From assembly GCF_008369325.1 (NCBI RefSeq), contig NZ_VOBI01000025.1, forward strand, positions 1-64,000: a DNA stretch of 64,000 nucleotides, in the 5' to 3' direction. A model generated the notes under the pieces. It was not told the DNA's origin, made no database searches, and was given only the letters and a program-made list of their open reading frames with translations. Positions 48,694-57,218 of this stretch are shown piece after piece. Position 1 is the stretch's first letter. Each line of letters opens with the position of its first letter. This DNA is from Pseudomonas sp. ANT_H12B (GTDB taxonomy: Bacteria > Pseudomonadota > Gammaproteobacteria > Pseudomonadales > Pseudomonadaceae). Made by a program: the position numbers and the translations under genes.

Positions 48694-49383
48694 TTAATTG
48701 AAGAAGCGTTCGAAGGCTTCGCTGGCGCGCTGCACGTTGTCGACGAGGGTTTTGGCCTCGGTCACGATGTTGGTCAGGCTGGAGTCGGAGCTCAGCGCGC
48801 CGAACATGTTGTAAACAACCTGCCCGTTAGGCATCGACTCGATACCGATCGAAGACAGCGGGAACATTTCCCGGCTGCGCAGTACGGCATCGTTGAAGGC
48901 CGGTACATCCTTGATGGACTCGACATCGACCAGGACGGTATCCACGATGATCTGTTCGCCAACCACCGCGATGTAAATGGGCAAGCCACCGAAATCGTTC
49001 ATTTCCAGCTTGATGCTGGATTCGGAACCTTGGACGAGGGAAAGGGTGATGTCGTTGGAAACCACTTCATCAAGGGCCTGAAGGGCGCTGAAGAGGCGGT
49101 CGATGTTCCAGTTGGTACCTGCGCTCATGTAATTCTCCGACATGAATGAGCCAGCCAGAATCGGTTGGCGTAGCTGTTTCTCCATCTGCTTGAGCAGGCT
49201 TCGATTTTCGGGAAGCACCCAAGTCTCGTGTTTCACATAACCGGCGGCACCCAGGCCCGCGCGCATCTGCTTCATGTAAAAGCTCGATGGTTTTTTCGCG
49301 GACGGTTTCGAGCGCTCTCCTTTTTTGCTCTCTGACGCAGTAACAGGCTCGACCGGCGAACCGGATGAAGAGCGGCTTTTCAT
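48694..49383 (-). CDS. yjfI: YjfI: DUF2170 protein with N-terminal extension
   Basis: This 229-aa protein is longer than the enterobacterial YjfI, which I recall at about 130 aa. Residues of about 92-229 are the DUF2170 part (WNIDRLFSALQALDEVV; GLPIYIAVVGEQIIVDTVLV). Residues 1-33 are basic and low complexity. Residues 34-75 (MKQMRAGLGAAGYVKHETWV, then LPENRSLLKQMEKQLRQ) look like a small helix-strand DNA-binding domain of the kind seen in antitoxin-like regulators. First gene of the yjf operon, with palindromic sites upstream. Confidence 0.8.
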   Translation of the reverse strand: MKSRSSSGSPVEPVTASESKKGERSKPSAKKPSSFYMKQMRAGLGAAGYVKHETWVLPENRSLLKQMEKQLRQPILAGSFMSENYMSAGTNWNIDRLFSALQALDEVVSNDITLSLVQGSESSIKLEMNDFGGLPIYIAVVGEQIIVDTVLVDVESIKDVPAFNDAVLRSREMFPLSSIGIESMPNGQVVYNMFGALSSDSSLTNIVTEAKTLVDNVQRASEAFERFFN

Positions 49384-49405
49384 CGCAGTTACTCCGTTAT
49401 GAAAA

Positions 49406-49464
49406 TCTCACGCGTGGGAAACACTACAGTCAATTTTTGTGACTCACAATAGCTCACGCGTGAG
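49406..49464. promoter_or_regulatory. Palindrome cluster upstream of yjfI (putative operators)
   Basis: Three inverted repeats lie 23-81 bp before the yjfI start: TCTCACGCGTGGGA (49406-49419, one mismatch), TTGTGACTCACAA (49437-49449, perfect around one base) and CTCACGCGTGAG (49453-49464, perfect). The outer two share CTCACGCGTG, with centres 46 bp apart. On the - strand, a TTGACT at 49433-49428 could be the -35 box, which would put the proximal palindrome over the spacer and -10. Confidence 0.6.
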
Positions 49465-49493
49465 ATTTTATGACCGCCGTGCATGGGTTAACG

Positions 49494-49529
49494 AAAAAAG
49501 GCCCGCAGCGCTCAAACGCTGCGGGCCTT
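49494..49529 (-). terminator. Terminator of the 49.5-50.4 kb hydrolase gene
   Basis: A perfect 13-bp stem AAGGCCCGCAGCG/CGCTGCGGGCCTT with loop CTCAAA. On the - strand it ends in TTTTTT, isolating the hydrolase from the yjf operon. Confidence 0.9.
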
Positions 49530-49548
49530 ATTATTTTTCGGGGTTCGA

Positions 49549-50373
49549 TCAATTCTTGGCAAACGCCAGCAGATCCGCATTCACCTTCTCTTTATGTGTG
49601 TCCGTCAGCCCATGCGGCGCCCCCGGATACACAAGCAACTTGGCATGTTCGATCAACCGCTTGCTCTCCAGCCCGGCTGCCTGAATCGGTACAATCTGGT
49701 CGTCATCACCGTGGATGATCAGCGTCTGCACATCAAACTTCTTCAGGTCCTCGCGAAAATCCGTTTCCGAAAACGCCTTGATGCTGTCCAGGGTATTTTT
49801 GTGGCCGCCCATCATGCCTTGCATCCAGAACGAATCGATCAGCCCTTGTGACGGTTTGATGCCGGGGCGGTTGAAGCCGAAGAACGGGCCGCTGGCGATG
49901 TCTTTATAGAGCTGTGAACGGTCGGCAATGGCGCCGGCGCGGATGCCGTCGAACACTTCGATCGGCAGACCTTTGGGGTTGCTCTCGGTTTTCAGCATCA
50001 GCGGCGGCACGGCGGAGATCAGCCCGACTTTCGCCAGGCGTTTAGTGCCATGACGGCCGATGTAGCGAGCGACTTCACCGCCACCAGTGGAGAAGCCAAA
50101 GAGAATGACATTCTTCAGGTTCAGGTGTTCGATCAGCTCTGCCAGGTCGTCGGCGTAGTGATCCATGTCGTTGCCGTCCCACGGCTGGCTCGATCGGCCA
50201 TGGCCCCGACGGTCGTGAGCGATGGCGCGGAAACCGTTGTTTGCCAAGTGCAGCATCTGCGATTCCCAACTGTCGGCGCTCAAGGGCCAGCCGTGGCTGA
50301 ACACCACCGGTTGGCCGCTGCCCCAGTCCTTGTAATAAAGCGTGTTGCCCTCGCGAGTCGTCAGAGTAGCCAT
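49549..50373 (-). CDS. Alpha/beta hydrolase (non-haem haloperoxidase/arylesterase type)
   Basis: This 274-aa cytosolic enzyme has the nucleophile S95 in GFSTGG, the acid within HGDDD (223-225) and H254 in GAPHGL. It also has the oxyanion-strand motif SHGWP (26-30). The family includes cofactor-free perhydrolases and aryl esterases; the real substrate is unknown. I use ATG 50373 (MATLTTREGNTLYY) with GGAG at a proper distance, not the in-frame ATG three codons earlier. It may be cotranscribed with the cysteine hydrolase gene 36 bp upstream. Confidence 0.9.
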   Translation of the reverse strand: MATLTTREGNTLYYKDWGSGQPVVFSHGWPLSADSWESQMLHLANNGFRAIAHDRRGHGRSSQPWDGNDMDHYADDLAELIEHLNLKNVILFGFSTGGGEVARYIGRHGTKRLAKVGLISAVPPLMLKTESNPKGLPIEVFDGIRAGAIADRSQLYKDIASGPFFGFNRPGIKPSQGLIDSFWMQGMMGGHKNTLDSIKAFSETDFREDLKKFDVQTLIIHGDDDQIVPIQAAGLESKRLIEHAKLLVYPGAPHGLTDTHKEKVNADLLAFAKN

Positions 50374-50409
50374 GTCGATCATCTCCAGTGAGATTGCGTT
50401 GGGTAAGGC

Positions 50410-50964
50410 TTAGCGGCTGGCCACCAGGAATTCGTCAGTGGACACCACGCTGGCGTAGGCAAAACCCAGGGCCGACATGAAGGCGGCATGAACGTGGGCT
50501 GCCGGAACGGTGACGCCGTTGAACTCCAAATCACGGGAGGCGCAAGCGTCGTGGATCACCGTGACGGTATAGCCCATATCCGCAGCAGCGCGAGTGATGC
50601 CGTCGACGCACATATGGCTCATGCTGCCGACGACCACCAGGTTGTCGATGCCTTGCTCGTCGAGGATCGATTTCAGTTCGGTTTCGCGGAACGAGTTGAC
50701 GAAGTGCTTGAGCACCACCGGCTCGTCGGCGCGGTTGAGGACTTTGGGGTGCAATTTCGCGCCTTCGGAGCCCGGAGTGAAGAACGGTGCGGCGTCGGAG
50801 GTGAATTCGTGGCGGATGTGCACCACCGAATCACCGGCGTCGCGAAAGGCTTTGATCAGACGTACGGCGTTGTCCGCCGCGGCATCGGCGCCGACCAGCG
50901 GCCACTTGCCTTGGGGGAAGTAGTCATTTTGGATATCGACTACGATGAGTGCTTGCTTGGCCAT
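50410..50964 (-). CDS. Isochorismatase-family cysteine hydrolase
   Basis: This 184-aa enzyme shows the triad D10 (VVDIQNDYF), K86 (VVLKHFVNSF) and C119 (SMSHMCVDGITRAA) of the nicotinamidase/isochorismatase superfamily. Members cleave C-N or vinyl-ether bonds in small molecules. The substrate cannot be read from the sequence. It is divergent from the GlxA-type regulator, 102 bp away, a frequent regulator-target layout. Confidence 0.9.
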   Translation of the reverse strand: MAKQALIVVDIQNDYFPQGKWPLVGADAAADNAVRLIKAFRDAGDSVVHIRHEFTSDAAPFFTPGSEGAKLHPKVLNRADEPVVLKHFVNSFRETELKSILDEQGIDNLVVVGSMSHMCVDGITRAAADMGYTVTVIHDACASRDLEFNGVTVPAAHVHAAFMSALGFAYASVVSTDEFLVASR

Positions 50965-51066
50965 GACTGTTTCCTCGAAGTGTGTGTTGGGTGTGGAATG
51001 TAGTATTGGCTCTGGCAGGCCGTCCGAGGATTGGCCGCACCGACAATAGAAAGGGGAAAACTGACA

Positions 51067-52062
51067 ATGGGCGTAGAAAGATCAATCGCCGAGCTGGGCG
51101 TGCTGATCTATCCCGGCGCGCAGATGGCCGCGGTGCACGGGCTGACGGACTTGTTCGCAGTGGCGAACCGGATTGCCGCCGAGCATCAGACGGCGCAGTT
51201 ACCGCTACTGCGGGTCAGCCATTGGCAGGTCGATGGCGATCAGGCGCCCGAGCGGGTTTTCGACAGTCATTCGGGGCCGGACAACGCGTTGGTAGCGGTG
51301 TTGATCCCGCCATCGATCGCCGGTTTTTCCGAAGGTCAGGCTCCGCAGGGTTTGATCCGCTGGCTTCGTCAGCAACACGCTAATGGCGCAACCCTCGGCG
51401 GCGTTTGCGTGGGTTCGATCCTGCTGGCCGAAAGTGGCCTGCTCGACGGTCGCAGCGCCACCACCCATTGGACTTCGGCCAAATCGTTTGCCGAGCGTTA
51501 CCCGGCGATCAAACTCAAGGCCGATACGCCCATCGTCGACGACGGCGACCTGATTACGACTGCCGGGTTGATGGCCTGGTCTGAACTGGGTTTGCGTCTG
51601 GTCGATCGTCTGCTGGGGCCGAGCATCGCCACCGGCACGGCGCGTTTTCTGGTGGTGGAACACAGCGACAGCGCGAGCGAGTGCGGCAGCAATTTCTCAC
51701 CGATTCTCAGCCATGGCGATGCGTCGATTCTCAAGGTTCAGCATTGGCTGCAAAGCACCGGCGCGACCGACGTATCGCTGACTTCGATGGCCGAACGGGC
51801 AGCGCTGGAGGAACGCACATTCCTGCGTCGATTCCGCGCGGCGACCGGCCTCAAACCCACCGAGTACTGCCAGCATTTGCGGGTCGGCAAGGCTCGGGAA
51901 ATGCTCGAATTCACCAATGGCACCATCGATCACATCGCCTGGACCGTGGGGTATCAGGACCCGAGTGCATTTCGGACGACGTTCAAGAAAATTACCGGGC
52001 TGGCGCCGAGTGATTACCGGGCACGGTTCGGAGTGACACCGAGTGCAGTTGTTGCTCGGTAG
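51067..52062 (+). CDS. GlxA-type AraC-family transcription regulator
   Basis: This 331-aa protein has an N-terminal DJ-1/PfpI-like domain (about 1-190, with GGVCVGSILLAESGLLDGR holding the nucleophile-elbow cysteine) and a C-terminal AraC double HTH (about 225-320; ERTFLRRFRAATGLKPTEYC, then IDHIAWTVGYQDPSAFRTTF). Such proteins sense small metabolites. I start at ATG 51067 (MGVERSIAELGV) after AAAGGGG. It probably controls the divergent cysteine hydrolase (inference from the layout). Confidence 0.9.
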   Translation: MGVERSIAELGVLIYPGAQMAAVHGLTDLFAVANRIAAEHQTAQLPLLRVSHWQVDGDQAPERVFDSHSGPDNALVAVLIPPSIAGFSEGQAPQGLIRWLRQQHANGATLGGVCVGSILLAESGLLDGRSATTHWTSAKSFAERYPAIKLKADTPIVDDGDLITTAGLMAWSELGLRLVDRLLGPSIATGTARFLVVEHSDSASECGSNFSPILSHGDASILKVQHWLQSTGATDVSLTSMAERAALEERTFLRRFRAATGLKPTEYCQHLRVGKAREMLEFTNGTIDHIAWTVGYQDPSAFRTTFKKITGLAPSDYRARFGVTPSAVVAR

Positions 52063-52265
52063 TCAGAGTACAGCAGATCAAACGAAAGGTTGAAGTCGTG
52101 CAAAATGCCGGCGTCTTGAAGGCGGTCGTGCAGAATAAGACAGGCCTGTTGCCATCACTTTTTGTGCAACTGACTGATTCGCAAAACGTTTCCTTTCAGC
52201 CACCCTTGGCCTGATCTCTGCACCCACTCAACTACATTCATCACGCGCAGATTGAAGGGGGATGC

Positions 52266-53375
52266 ATGACCCCAACAAACCGCAAGAAGCTGGTGGTCGC
52301 CCATTCGGTGTGCCCCGAAGCTCCGCTGCACGAAGTTGAAACCAATCGCGCGCTGGCCCGCTGGCTGGCGCACATTCTAGGGCTCAAATACGGCGGCAGT
52401 TTTGACCCCGAACTTCACAACGATCGAGACCTTTACCTGTTACCGACGCAAACCCTGGTCGGCGTGGTGGCCGCCCGGAAACTCGGGGTGAAGGGGCCGG
52501 AAGATTTGTGGGGCGGTTATGTCGATCATGATTTCATCTGCACCAAAGCCATTAGCCACGGGTTGCTGAACAGGTATGCTTTTGCCCCCGACGGCTGGGC
52601 GCCGCTGTTTTCCGAGCGAGTGCGTAACGTGGTGCTCGACGGTCTCAGCGTTTTTTCCCTCGACGATGCACGTCCCGCGGCGGAACACCTGCTCTACAGC
52701 GGGCCGATTCGCATCAAGCCGATTCACGCCTGCGCCGGGCGCGGTCAGGAAGTGATCAAAAATCTCGACCAGTTCGATGCCATTCTCGCCAGGCCCGATG
52801 CCAAAAAGCTGTTCACCGAAGGCGTGGTGCTGGAACAGGACCTGGACCAGGTCATCACCCACAGCGTCGGCCAGAGCTTTTTCGGCGACAAGGTGCTGAG
52901 TTATTGCGGTGATCAATACTTGACCAACGACGGTCAGGGCGAGCAGGTTTATGGAGGTTCCAATCTGTTGGTGGTGCAGGGTTATTACGACGACCTGCTT
53001 GAGTTGGAACTGCCTGACGATGTGCGGTTGGCGATCCAGCAGGCACAGGTATTCGACAATGCAGCGGATGAAGCCTATCCCGGTTTCTACGCCTCGCGGC
53101 GCAACTATGACATCGCCCAAGGCCTGGCCAGTAACGGCAAGCAACGCAGCGGTGTGCTCGAACAATCCTGGCGCATGGGCGGTGCCAGCAGCGCCGAAGT
53201 AGCAGCCTTGCAGAGCTTCGTCAATGATCCGGGGATGCGCGCGATTCGCGTCTCTTCGGTGGAGACCTACACCGATCAACCGCTGCCGGCGGACGCTATC
53301 GAGGTGTACCGCGGGCCGGCGCAAAGCAGTGACTTTCTTCTCAAGTACGTAACGGTTAAATCCTATGACGGCTAG
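52266..53375 (+). CDS. DUF3182 protein, possibly ATP-grasp-like
   Basis: This 369-aa soluble protein belongs to an uncharacterised family. The segment IRIKPIHACAGRGQEVI (K151, GRG 158-160) followed by EGVVLEQDLDQ (E190) has the spacing of the ATP-binding lysine, glycine loop and Glu of ATP-grasp ligases; this is my inference. The end of the gene overlaps the next hydrolase by 11 bp, so the two products are made together. The 203 bp before it contain no supported feature. Confidence 0.7.
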   Translation: MTPTNRKKLVVAHSVCPEAPLHEVETNRALARWLAHILGLKYGGSFDPELHNDRDLYLLPTQTLVGVVAARKLGVKGPEDLWGGYVDHDFICTKAISHGLLNRYAFAPDGWAPLFSERVRNVVLDGLSVFSLDDARPAAEHLLYSGPIRIKPIHACAGRGQEVIKNLDQFDAILARPDAKKLFTEGVVLEQDLDQVITHSVGQSFFGDKVLSYCGDQYLTNDGQGEQVYGGSNLLVVQGYYDDLLELELPDDVRLAIQQAQVFDNAADEAYPGFYASRRNYDIAQGLASNGKQRSGVLEQSWRMGGASSAEVAALQSFVNDPGMRAIRVSSVETYTDQPLPADAIEVYRGPAQSSDFLLKYVTVKSYDG

Positions 53376-54123
53376 AAGTGAAACCATTCAGATCGACATC
53401 GATGATGAACAGATGAGCGGGACTTTTCTCAGCCCCAAATCGAAAGTCCCCGGTGTGCTATTTGTGCACGGCTGGGGCGGTAGTCAGGAGCGGGATCTGG
53501 AGCGAGCCAAAGGCATCGCCGGGTTGGGTTGCGTATGCCTGACCTTCGATTTGCGCGGGCACACTGGCGGGACCGGAATTCCGTTGTCGCGCGTAACCCG
53601 TGAAGATAACCTGCGCGACCTTCTGGCCGCATATGACCGCTTGCTTGCGCACCCGGCGCTCGACACGTCGGCGATTGCCGTGGTCGGCACCAGTTATGGC
53701 GGTTATCTGGCCTCGATCCTGACCTCGTTGCGCCCGGTTCGCTGGCTGGCGCTGCGGGTGCCGGCGCTGTATCGCGACGACTTGTGGCACACGCCCAAGC
53801 GTGAATTGGACAAGGTCGATTTACGCGATTACCGCAGTACGCTGGTCCGCGCCGACAGCAATCGAGCACTGCATGCCTGTTCGCAATTTACCGGGGATGT
53901 GCTGCTGGTGGAGTCCGAGACCGACGACTATGTGCCCCACTCAACCATCATGAGTTACCGCGCGGCCTGTCAGCAGACCCACTCCCTGACTCACCGCATC
54001 ATCGACGGTTCCGATCACGCATTGAGTACCCCCATTTCGCAACAAGCGTACACCTCGATCCTGGTGGACTGGATAACCGAGATGGTGGTGGGTGAGCGGT
54101 TGAGCATTATTCAATCGAGCTGA
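53365..54123 (+). CDS. Alpha/beta hydrolase coupled to DUF3182
   Basis: This 252-aa serine hydrolase has an oxyanion strand FVHGWGGS (33-40), nucleophile S110 in GTSYGG, acid D187 or D188 (ESETDDYVPH) and H218 (GSDHAL). It lacks a signal peptide. It resembles dienelactone-hydrolase and acyl-peptidase-like folds; the substrate is unknown. The ATG lies 11 bp inside the 3' end of the DUF3182 gene. Confidence 0.87.
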   Translation: MTARSETIQIDIDDEQMSGTFLSPKSKVPGVLFVHGWGGSQERDLERAKGIAGLGCVCLTFDLRGHTGGTGIPLSRVTREDNLRDLLAAYDRLLAHPALDTSAIAVVGTSYGGYLASILTSLRPVRWLALRVPALYRDDLWHTPKRELDKVDLRDYRSTLVRADSNRALHACSQFTGDVLLVESETDDYVPHSTIMSYRAACQQTHSLTHRIIDGSDHALSTPISQQAYTSILVDWITEMVVGERLSIIQSS

Positions 54124-54155
54124 ACTGTGCGATGGCGTCCTCACAAACACAACCA

Positions 54156-55142
54156 TCACTTGGGTTTCTTCTGGATCCGCAACGACTTGGCCTTGGCCTC
54201 CACAATCAAATACATCACCACCGTAATCAGCAGCGGCAAGATGAAATAGATCGCACGATAAGCCAGCAACCCCGCCACCAGACTCCCCCGCGAGGCTTCA
54301 TGCTGCAGCAGCGCCACGAACACCGCCTCCAACACCCCAAGCCCGGCAGGAATGTGCGTGATGACCCCGGCGATCGCGCTGATCAGCAGCACACCCAGTA
54401 CCAGCGGATAGTCCAGCTTGCTCGGCAGCAGGGTGAAAATCACCGCGGCCATGAGCGACCAGTTCAGCGCCCCGAGCGCCAATTGCAGGACCGCCATACG
54501 CAGCGACGGCAGGTTGATTTCCACCCCGCGTATCGCCCACACCCGACGCTTGGAAAACTGACACGCCGCCAGATACCCGGCACTCACCAGCAGCAACAAC
54601 ACCCCCACCACTTGCAACGACCCGCTGCTCAACTTCCACCCTGGCGGCATCCGCACCAGCCCGCTGCTGAACACAGTGCCGGCAATCACCATGTAACCGA
54701 ACCAGTTAGTCGCCAGGCTCAACCCGAGGATTTTCGCGATGTTGCTTTTGCTCACCCCGAGTCGCGAATACAGCCGATAGCGCATGGCGATGCCGCCGAC
54801 CCAGGCGCTCAGGTTGAGGTTGAAGGCGTAGCTGATAATTCCGACCGGCAGGATCTGCTTCCAGGTCAAATCCTGGCGGATGTAAGTGCGGCCGATCAGG
54901 TCGAAGCAGGCGTACACCAGAAAACTCACCAAGGTCAGACCTGACGCGATGATCAGCGTGCGTACCTTGAAATCGGCCAGCGTCTCGAACACTTCGTTCC
55001 ATTCGATCCGCTGGGCAAGCATCGTGAACAGCACGATCAGCGCCAAAAAAAACAACATCGTCAGCGGCCGTTTCCAGCGGCTCCAGCGCGATTTGCCCGG
55101 GCTGTCGGCGTGGGTTGTCGAGGGGGCGTCAGCGCGGCTCAT
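54156..55142 (-). CDS. ybhN: YbhN: flippase-like membrane protein (UPF0104)
   Basis: This 328-aa protein has about eight membrane segments and belongs to the family of the lysyl-phosphatidylglycerol synthase transmembrane domain. Conserved parts are NLNLSAWVGGIAMRYRLYSR (about 108-127) and AGVITHIPAGLGVLEAVFVA (about 255-274). No aminoacyl-transferase domain follows, so a lipid-transport role is likelier than synthesis. Its start overlaps the end of clsB by 14 bp, as in the E. coli ybhPON operon. Confidence 0.87.
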   Translation of the reverse strand: MSRADAPSTTHADSPGKSRWSRWKRPLTMLFFLALIVLFTMLAQRIEWNEVFETLADFKVRTLIIASGLTLVSFLVYACFDLIGRTYIRQDLTWKQILPVGIISYAFNLNLSAWVGGIAMRYRLYSRLGVSKSNIAKILGLSLATNWFGYMVIAGTVFSSGLVRMPPGWKLSSGSLQVVGVLLLLVSAGYLAACQFSKRRVWAIRGVEINLPSLRMAVLQLALGALNWSLMAAVIFTLLPSKLDYPLVLGVLLISAIAGVITHIPAGLGVLEAVFVALLQHEASRGSLVAGLLAYRAIYFILPLLITVVMYLIVEAKAKSLRIQKKPK

Positions 55143-56424
55143 GGTTGTCGCTCCCGCTTGGATGGGTGAAGGGTTTCAGGCGCGGCTTATGCGCCGGCAG
55201 CCAACCGGCCCACGCCGGGAAGTGGCGCAGAAAGTGAAACACCAGAAAGCCGATGGTCATGTGCCAGACCCGTCCGCGAGGGGACTTGTCTGCGGACATG
55301 GCCTTGCAGTGGTTGTTGCTCAGTTCGTCGAGGCGTTCGAACAGTTCACGGTTGAAGGCCCGGTCGCGGATCAACACGTTGGCTTCCAGGTTCATCGACA
55401 GGCTCAGCGGGTCGAGGTTGCTGGAGCCGACCGTGCTCCAGTCTTCGTCCACCAGCGCGACCTTGCCGTGCAGCGGTCGGTCGCAGTATTCGTAAATCTT
55501 TACGCCCGACTTGAGCAAGTAGTCGTAGGTCATGCGCGCGGCGAGTTTGGCCACCAGCATGTCCGGTTGACCTTGCAAAATCAGCCGCACTTCAACGCCA
55601 CGGCGAGCGGCATTGCGGATCTCGCGCAGCAGCCGATAGCCCGGAAAGAAGTAGGCGTTGGCGATCACCACCCGCCGCCGGGCGCTGCGCAGCACTTGCT
55701 GGTAAACCTCTTCGATATCGGTCGGGTGCTCACCGTTGTCGCGGTACACCAGCCGAACCTGGCCGTCGTGATCGCTGAACGCCAGTTCCGCGCGCCGTTG
55801 CCGCCTGCGCTGCCACCAATATTTGGCCCTCGCGCGGCGACCGCTTTGCAGCAGCGCGAAGTGATGGATGTCGGCCACCGCGGGACCTTGCACTTCAACG
55901 GAATAATCCTGCTTGGCCTCGGGGCCGAAATCGGCCAAATGGTCGGCGGAAAAGTTGATCCCGCCGACGAACGCGATCTCGCCATCGACCACCACGATCT
56001 TGCGGTGCAGGCGGCGGAACCAGTTGGTGCGGATGCCCAGATGCTTTGGCGCCGGATCGAAAATCTGGATGTGCACGCCGGCCTCGCTCAGGGCAGCGAG
56101 GTATCCCGTGCTCAATTCGCCGCAGCCAAAACCATCAAGACTGGCGGTGATCCGCACGCCACGTTGAGCGGCGTCGATGAGCACTTTCTGTAGCTCATCA
56201 CCCACCTTGTCCTCAAACACAATGAAGGTTTCCAGGAGGATTTCGCTCTTTGCCTGGCGCATGACCTCGAATACCCGGGGGAAAAAAGCTTCACCGTTTT
56301 CCAGCAGCTCGACGCGGTTGTTGCCCTGCCAGCCGTACTCGACATCGACCACCCCGGGCTCATGGCGCGGCGGGTTCGTGGTCAGGTGTTCCACGGGGGC
56401 TTTTTCTATCGATGGGCTGTTCAT
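55129..56424 (-). CDS. clsB: ClsB: cardiolipin synthase B
   Basis: This 431-aa phospholipase-D-family enzyme carries two HxKxxxxD motifs: H140-K142-D147 (LHRKIVVVDG) and H319-K321-D326 (LHGKVALVDED). ClsB joins phosphatidyl groups of two phosphatidylglycerols, or of PG and PE, into cardiolipin. There is no N-terminal membrane anchor, unlike ClsA. It lies between ybhP (4-bp overlap) and ybhN (14-bp overlap). Confidence 0.93.
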   Translation of the reverse strand: MNSPSIEKAPVEHLTTNPPRHEPGVVDVEYGWQGNNRVELLENGEAFFPRVFEVMRQAKSEILLETFIVFEDKVGDELQKVLIDAAQRGVRITASLDGFGCGELSTGYLAALSEAGVHIQIFDPAPKHLGIRTNWFRRLHRKIVVVDGEIAFVGGINFSADHLADFGPEAKQDYSVEVQGPAVADIHHFALLQSGRRARAKYWWQRRRQRRAELAFSDHDGQVRLVYRDNGEHPTDIEEVYQQVLRSARRRVVIANAYFFPGYRLLREIRNAARRGVEVRLILQGQPDMLVAKLAARMTYDYLLKSGVKIYEYCDRPLHGKVALVDEDWSTVGSSNLDPLSLSMNLEANVLIRDRAFNRELFERLDELSNNHCKAMSADKSPRGRVWHMTIGFLVFHFLRHFPAWAGWLPAHKPRLKPFTHPSGSDNHEPR

Positions 56425-57218
56425 AGCTCGATCTCCACCGATAGCGGTGCGTGGTCGGAAAGGTGTGACCAGGGCCGTGCCGCCAGCACTTTCGGATGAC
56501 TGGCCTTGAGGTTGCGCACGTAGATGCGGTCAAGACGCAACGCTGGCAAACGCGCTGGAAAACTGCGCGCCGGATTGCCGTGGAGTTCGGCAAAAACCTC
56601 CCGTAAACCACAGGGTTTGAGCAGAGCATCGGCGCGCTGGCGCCAGTCGTTGAAGTCGCCGGCGACGATCACCGGTGCATCGCTCGGCAGTTCTTCCAAA
56701 CGACGGGCCAGCAGCTTGAGTTGTTCAATCCGGTGGGTTTCGCGAAGGCCCAGATGGACGCAAATGGCATGCACTTCCTGGCCGTCGCCGGGCAGGCGCA
56801 ATACGCAATGCAAGATGCCGCGGTTCTCATGGCCGCTGATGGAAACGTCGAGGTTGTCGTGGCGAATGATCTGGAATTTCGACAGCAGCGCATTGCCGTG
56901 ATCACCCGCCGGGTAGACCGCGTTGCGGCCATAGGCGAACTGCGGCCACAGGGTATCGGCGAGGAATTCGTACTGCGGCATCGCCGGCCAATTGGTGTAG
57001 CGCTGGGGATGATGCTCGTGGGTGCCGTGGACCTCCTGCAAAAACACCACATCGGCCGACACACTGCGCACGGCCTCACGCAGCTCGGGCAGGATGAAAC
57101 GCCGGTTGAGCGCGGTGAACCCCTTGTGGGTGTTGACCGTCAGCACGGTAAAGCGACGCACGGCGGTGATGATCGGTTGCTGCTCGTCGGTGGTGCCGAC
57201 CGGTTCAGGAATGCTCAT
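56421..57218 (-). CDS. ybhP: YbhP: endonuclease/exonuclease/phosphatase-family protein
   Basis: This 265-aa protein has the EEP fold marks: N29 in LTVNTHKG, E62 in FLQEVHG, the later GDFNDW and the C-terminal LSDHAPLSVE. Family members cleave phosphodiesters in nucleic acids or inositol lipids; the link to clsB suggests a lipid or envelope role, unproven. There is no signal peptide. Its ATG overlaps the stop of the DUF72 gene by 4 bp. Confidence 0.88.
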   Translation of the reverse strand: MSIPEPVGTTDEQQPIITAVRRFTVLTVNTHKGFTALNRRFILPELREAVRSVSADVVFLQEVHGTHEHHPQRYTNWPAMPQYEFLADTLWPQFAYGRNAVYPAGDHGNALLSKFQIIRHDNLDVSISGHENRGILHCVLRLPGDGQEVHAICVHLGLRETHRIEQLKLLARRLEELPSDAPVIVAGDFNDWRQRADALLKPCGLREVFAELHGNPARSFPARLPALRLDRIYVRNLKASHPKVLAARPWSHLSDHAPLSVEIEL

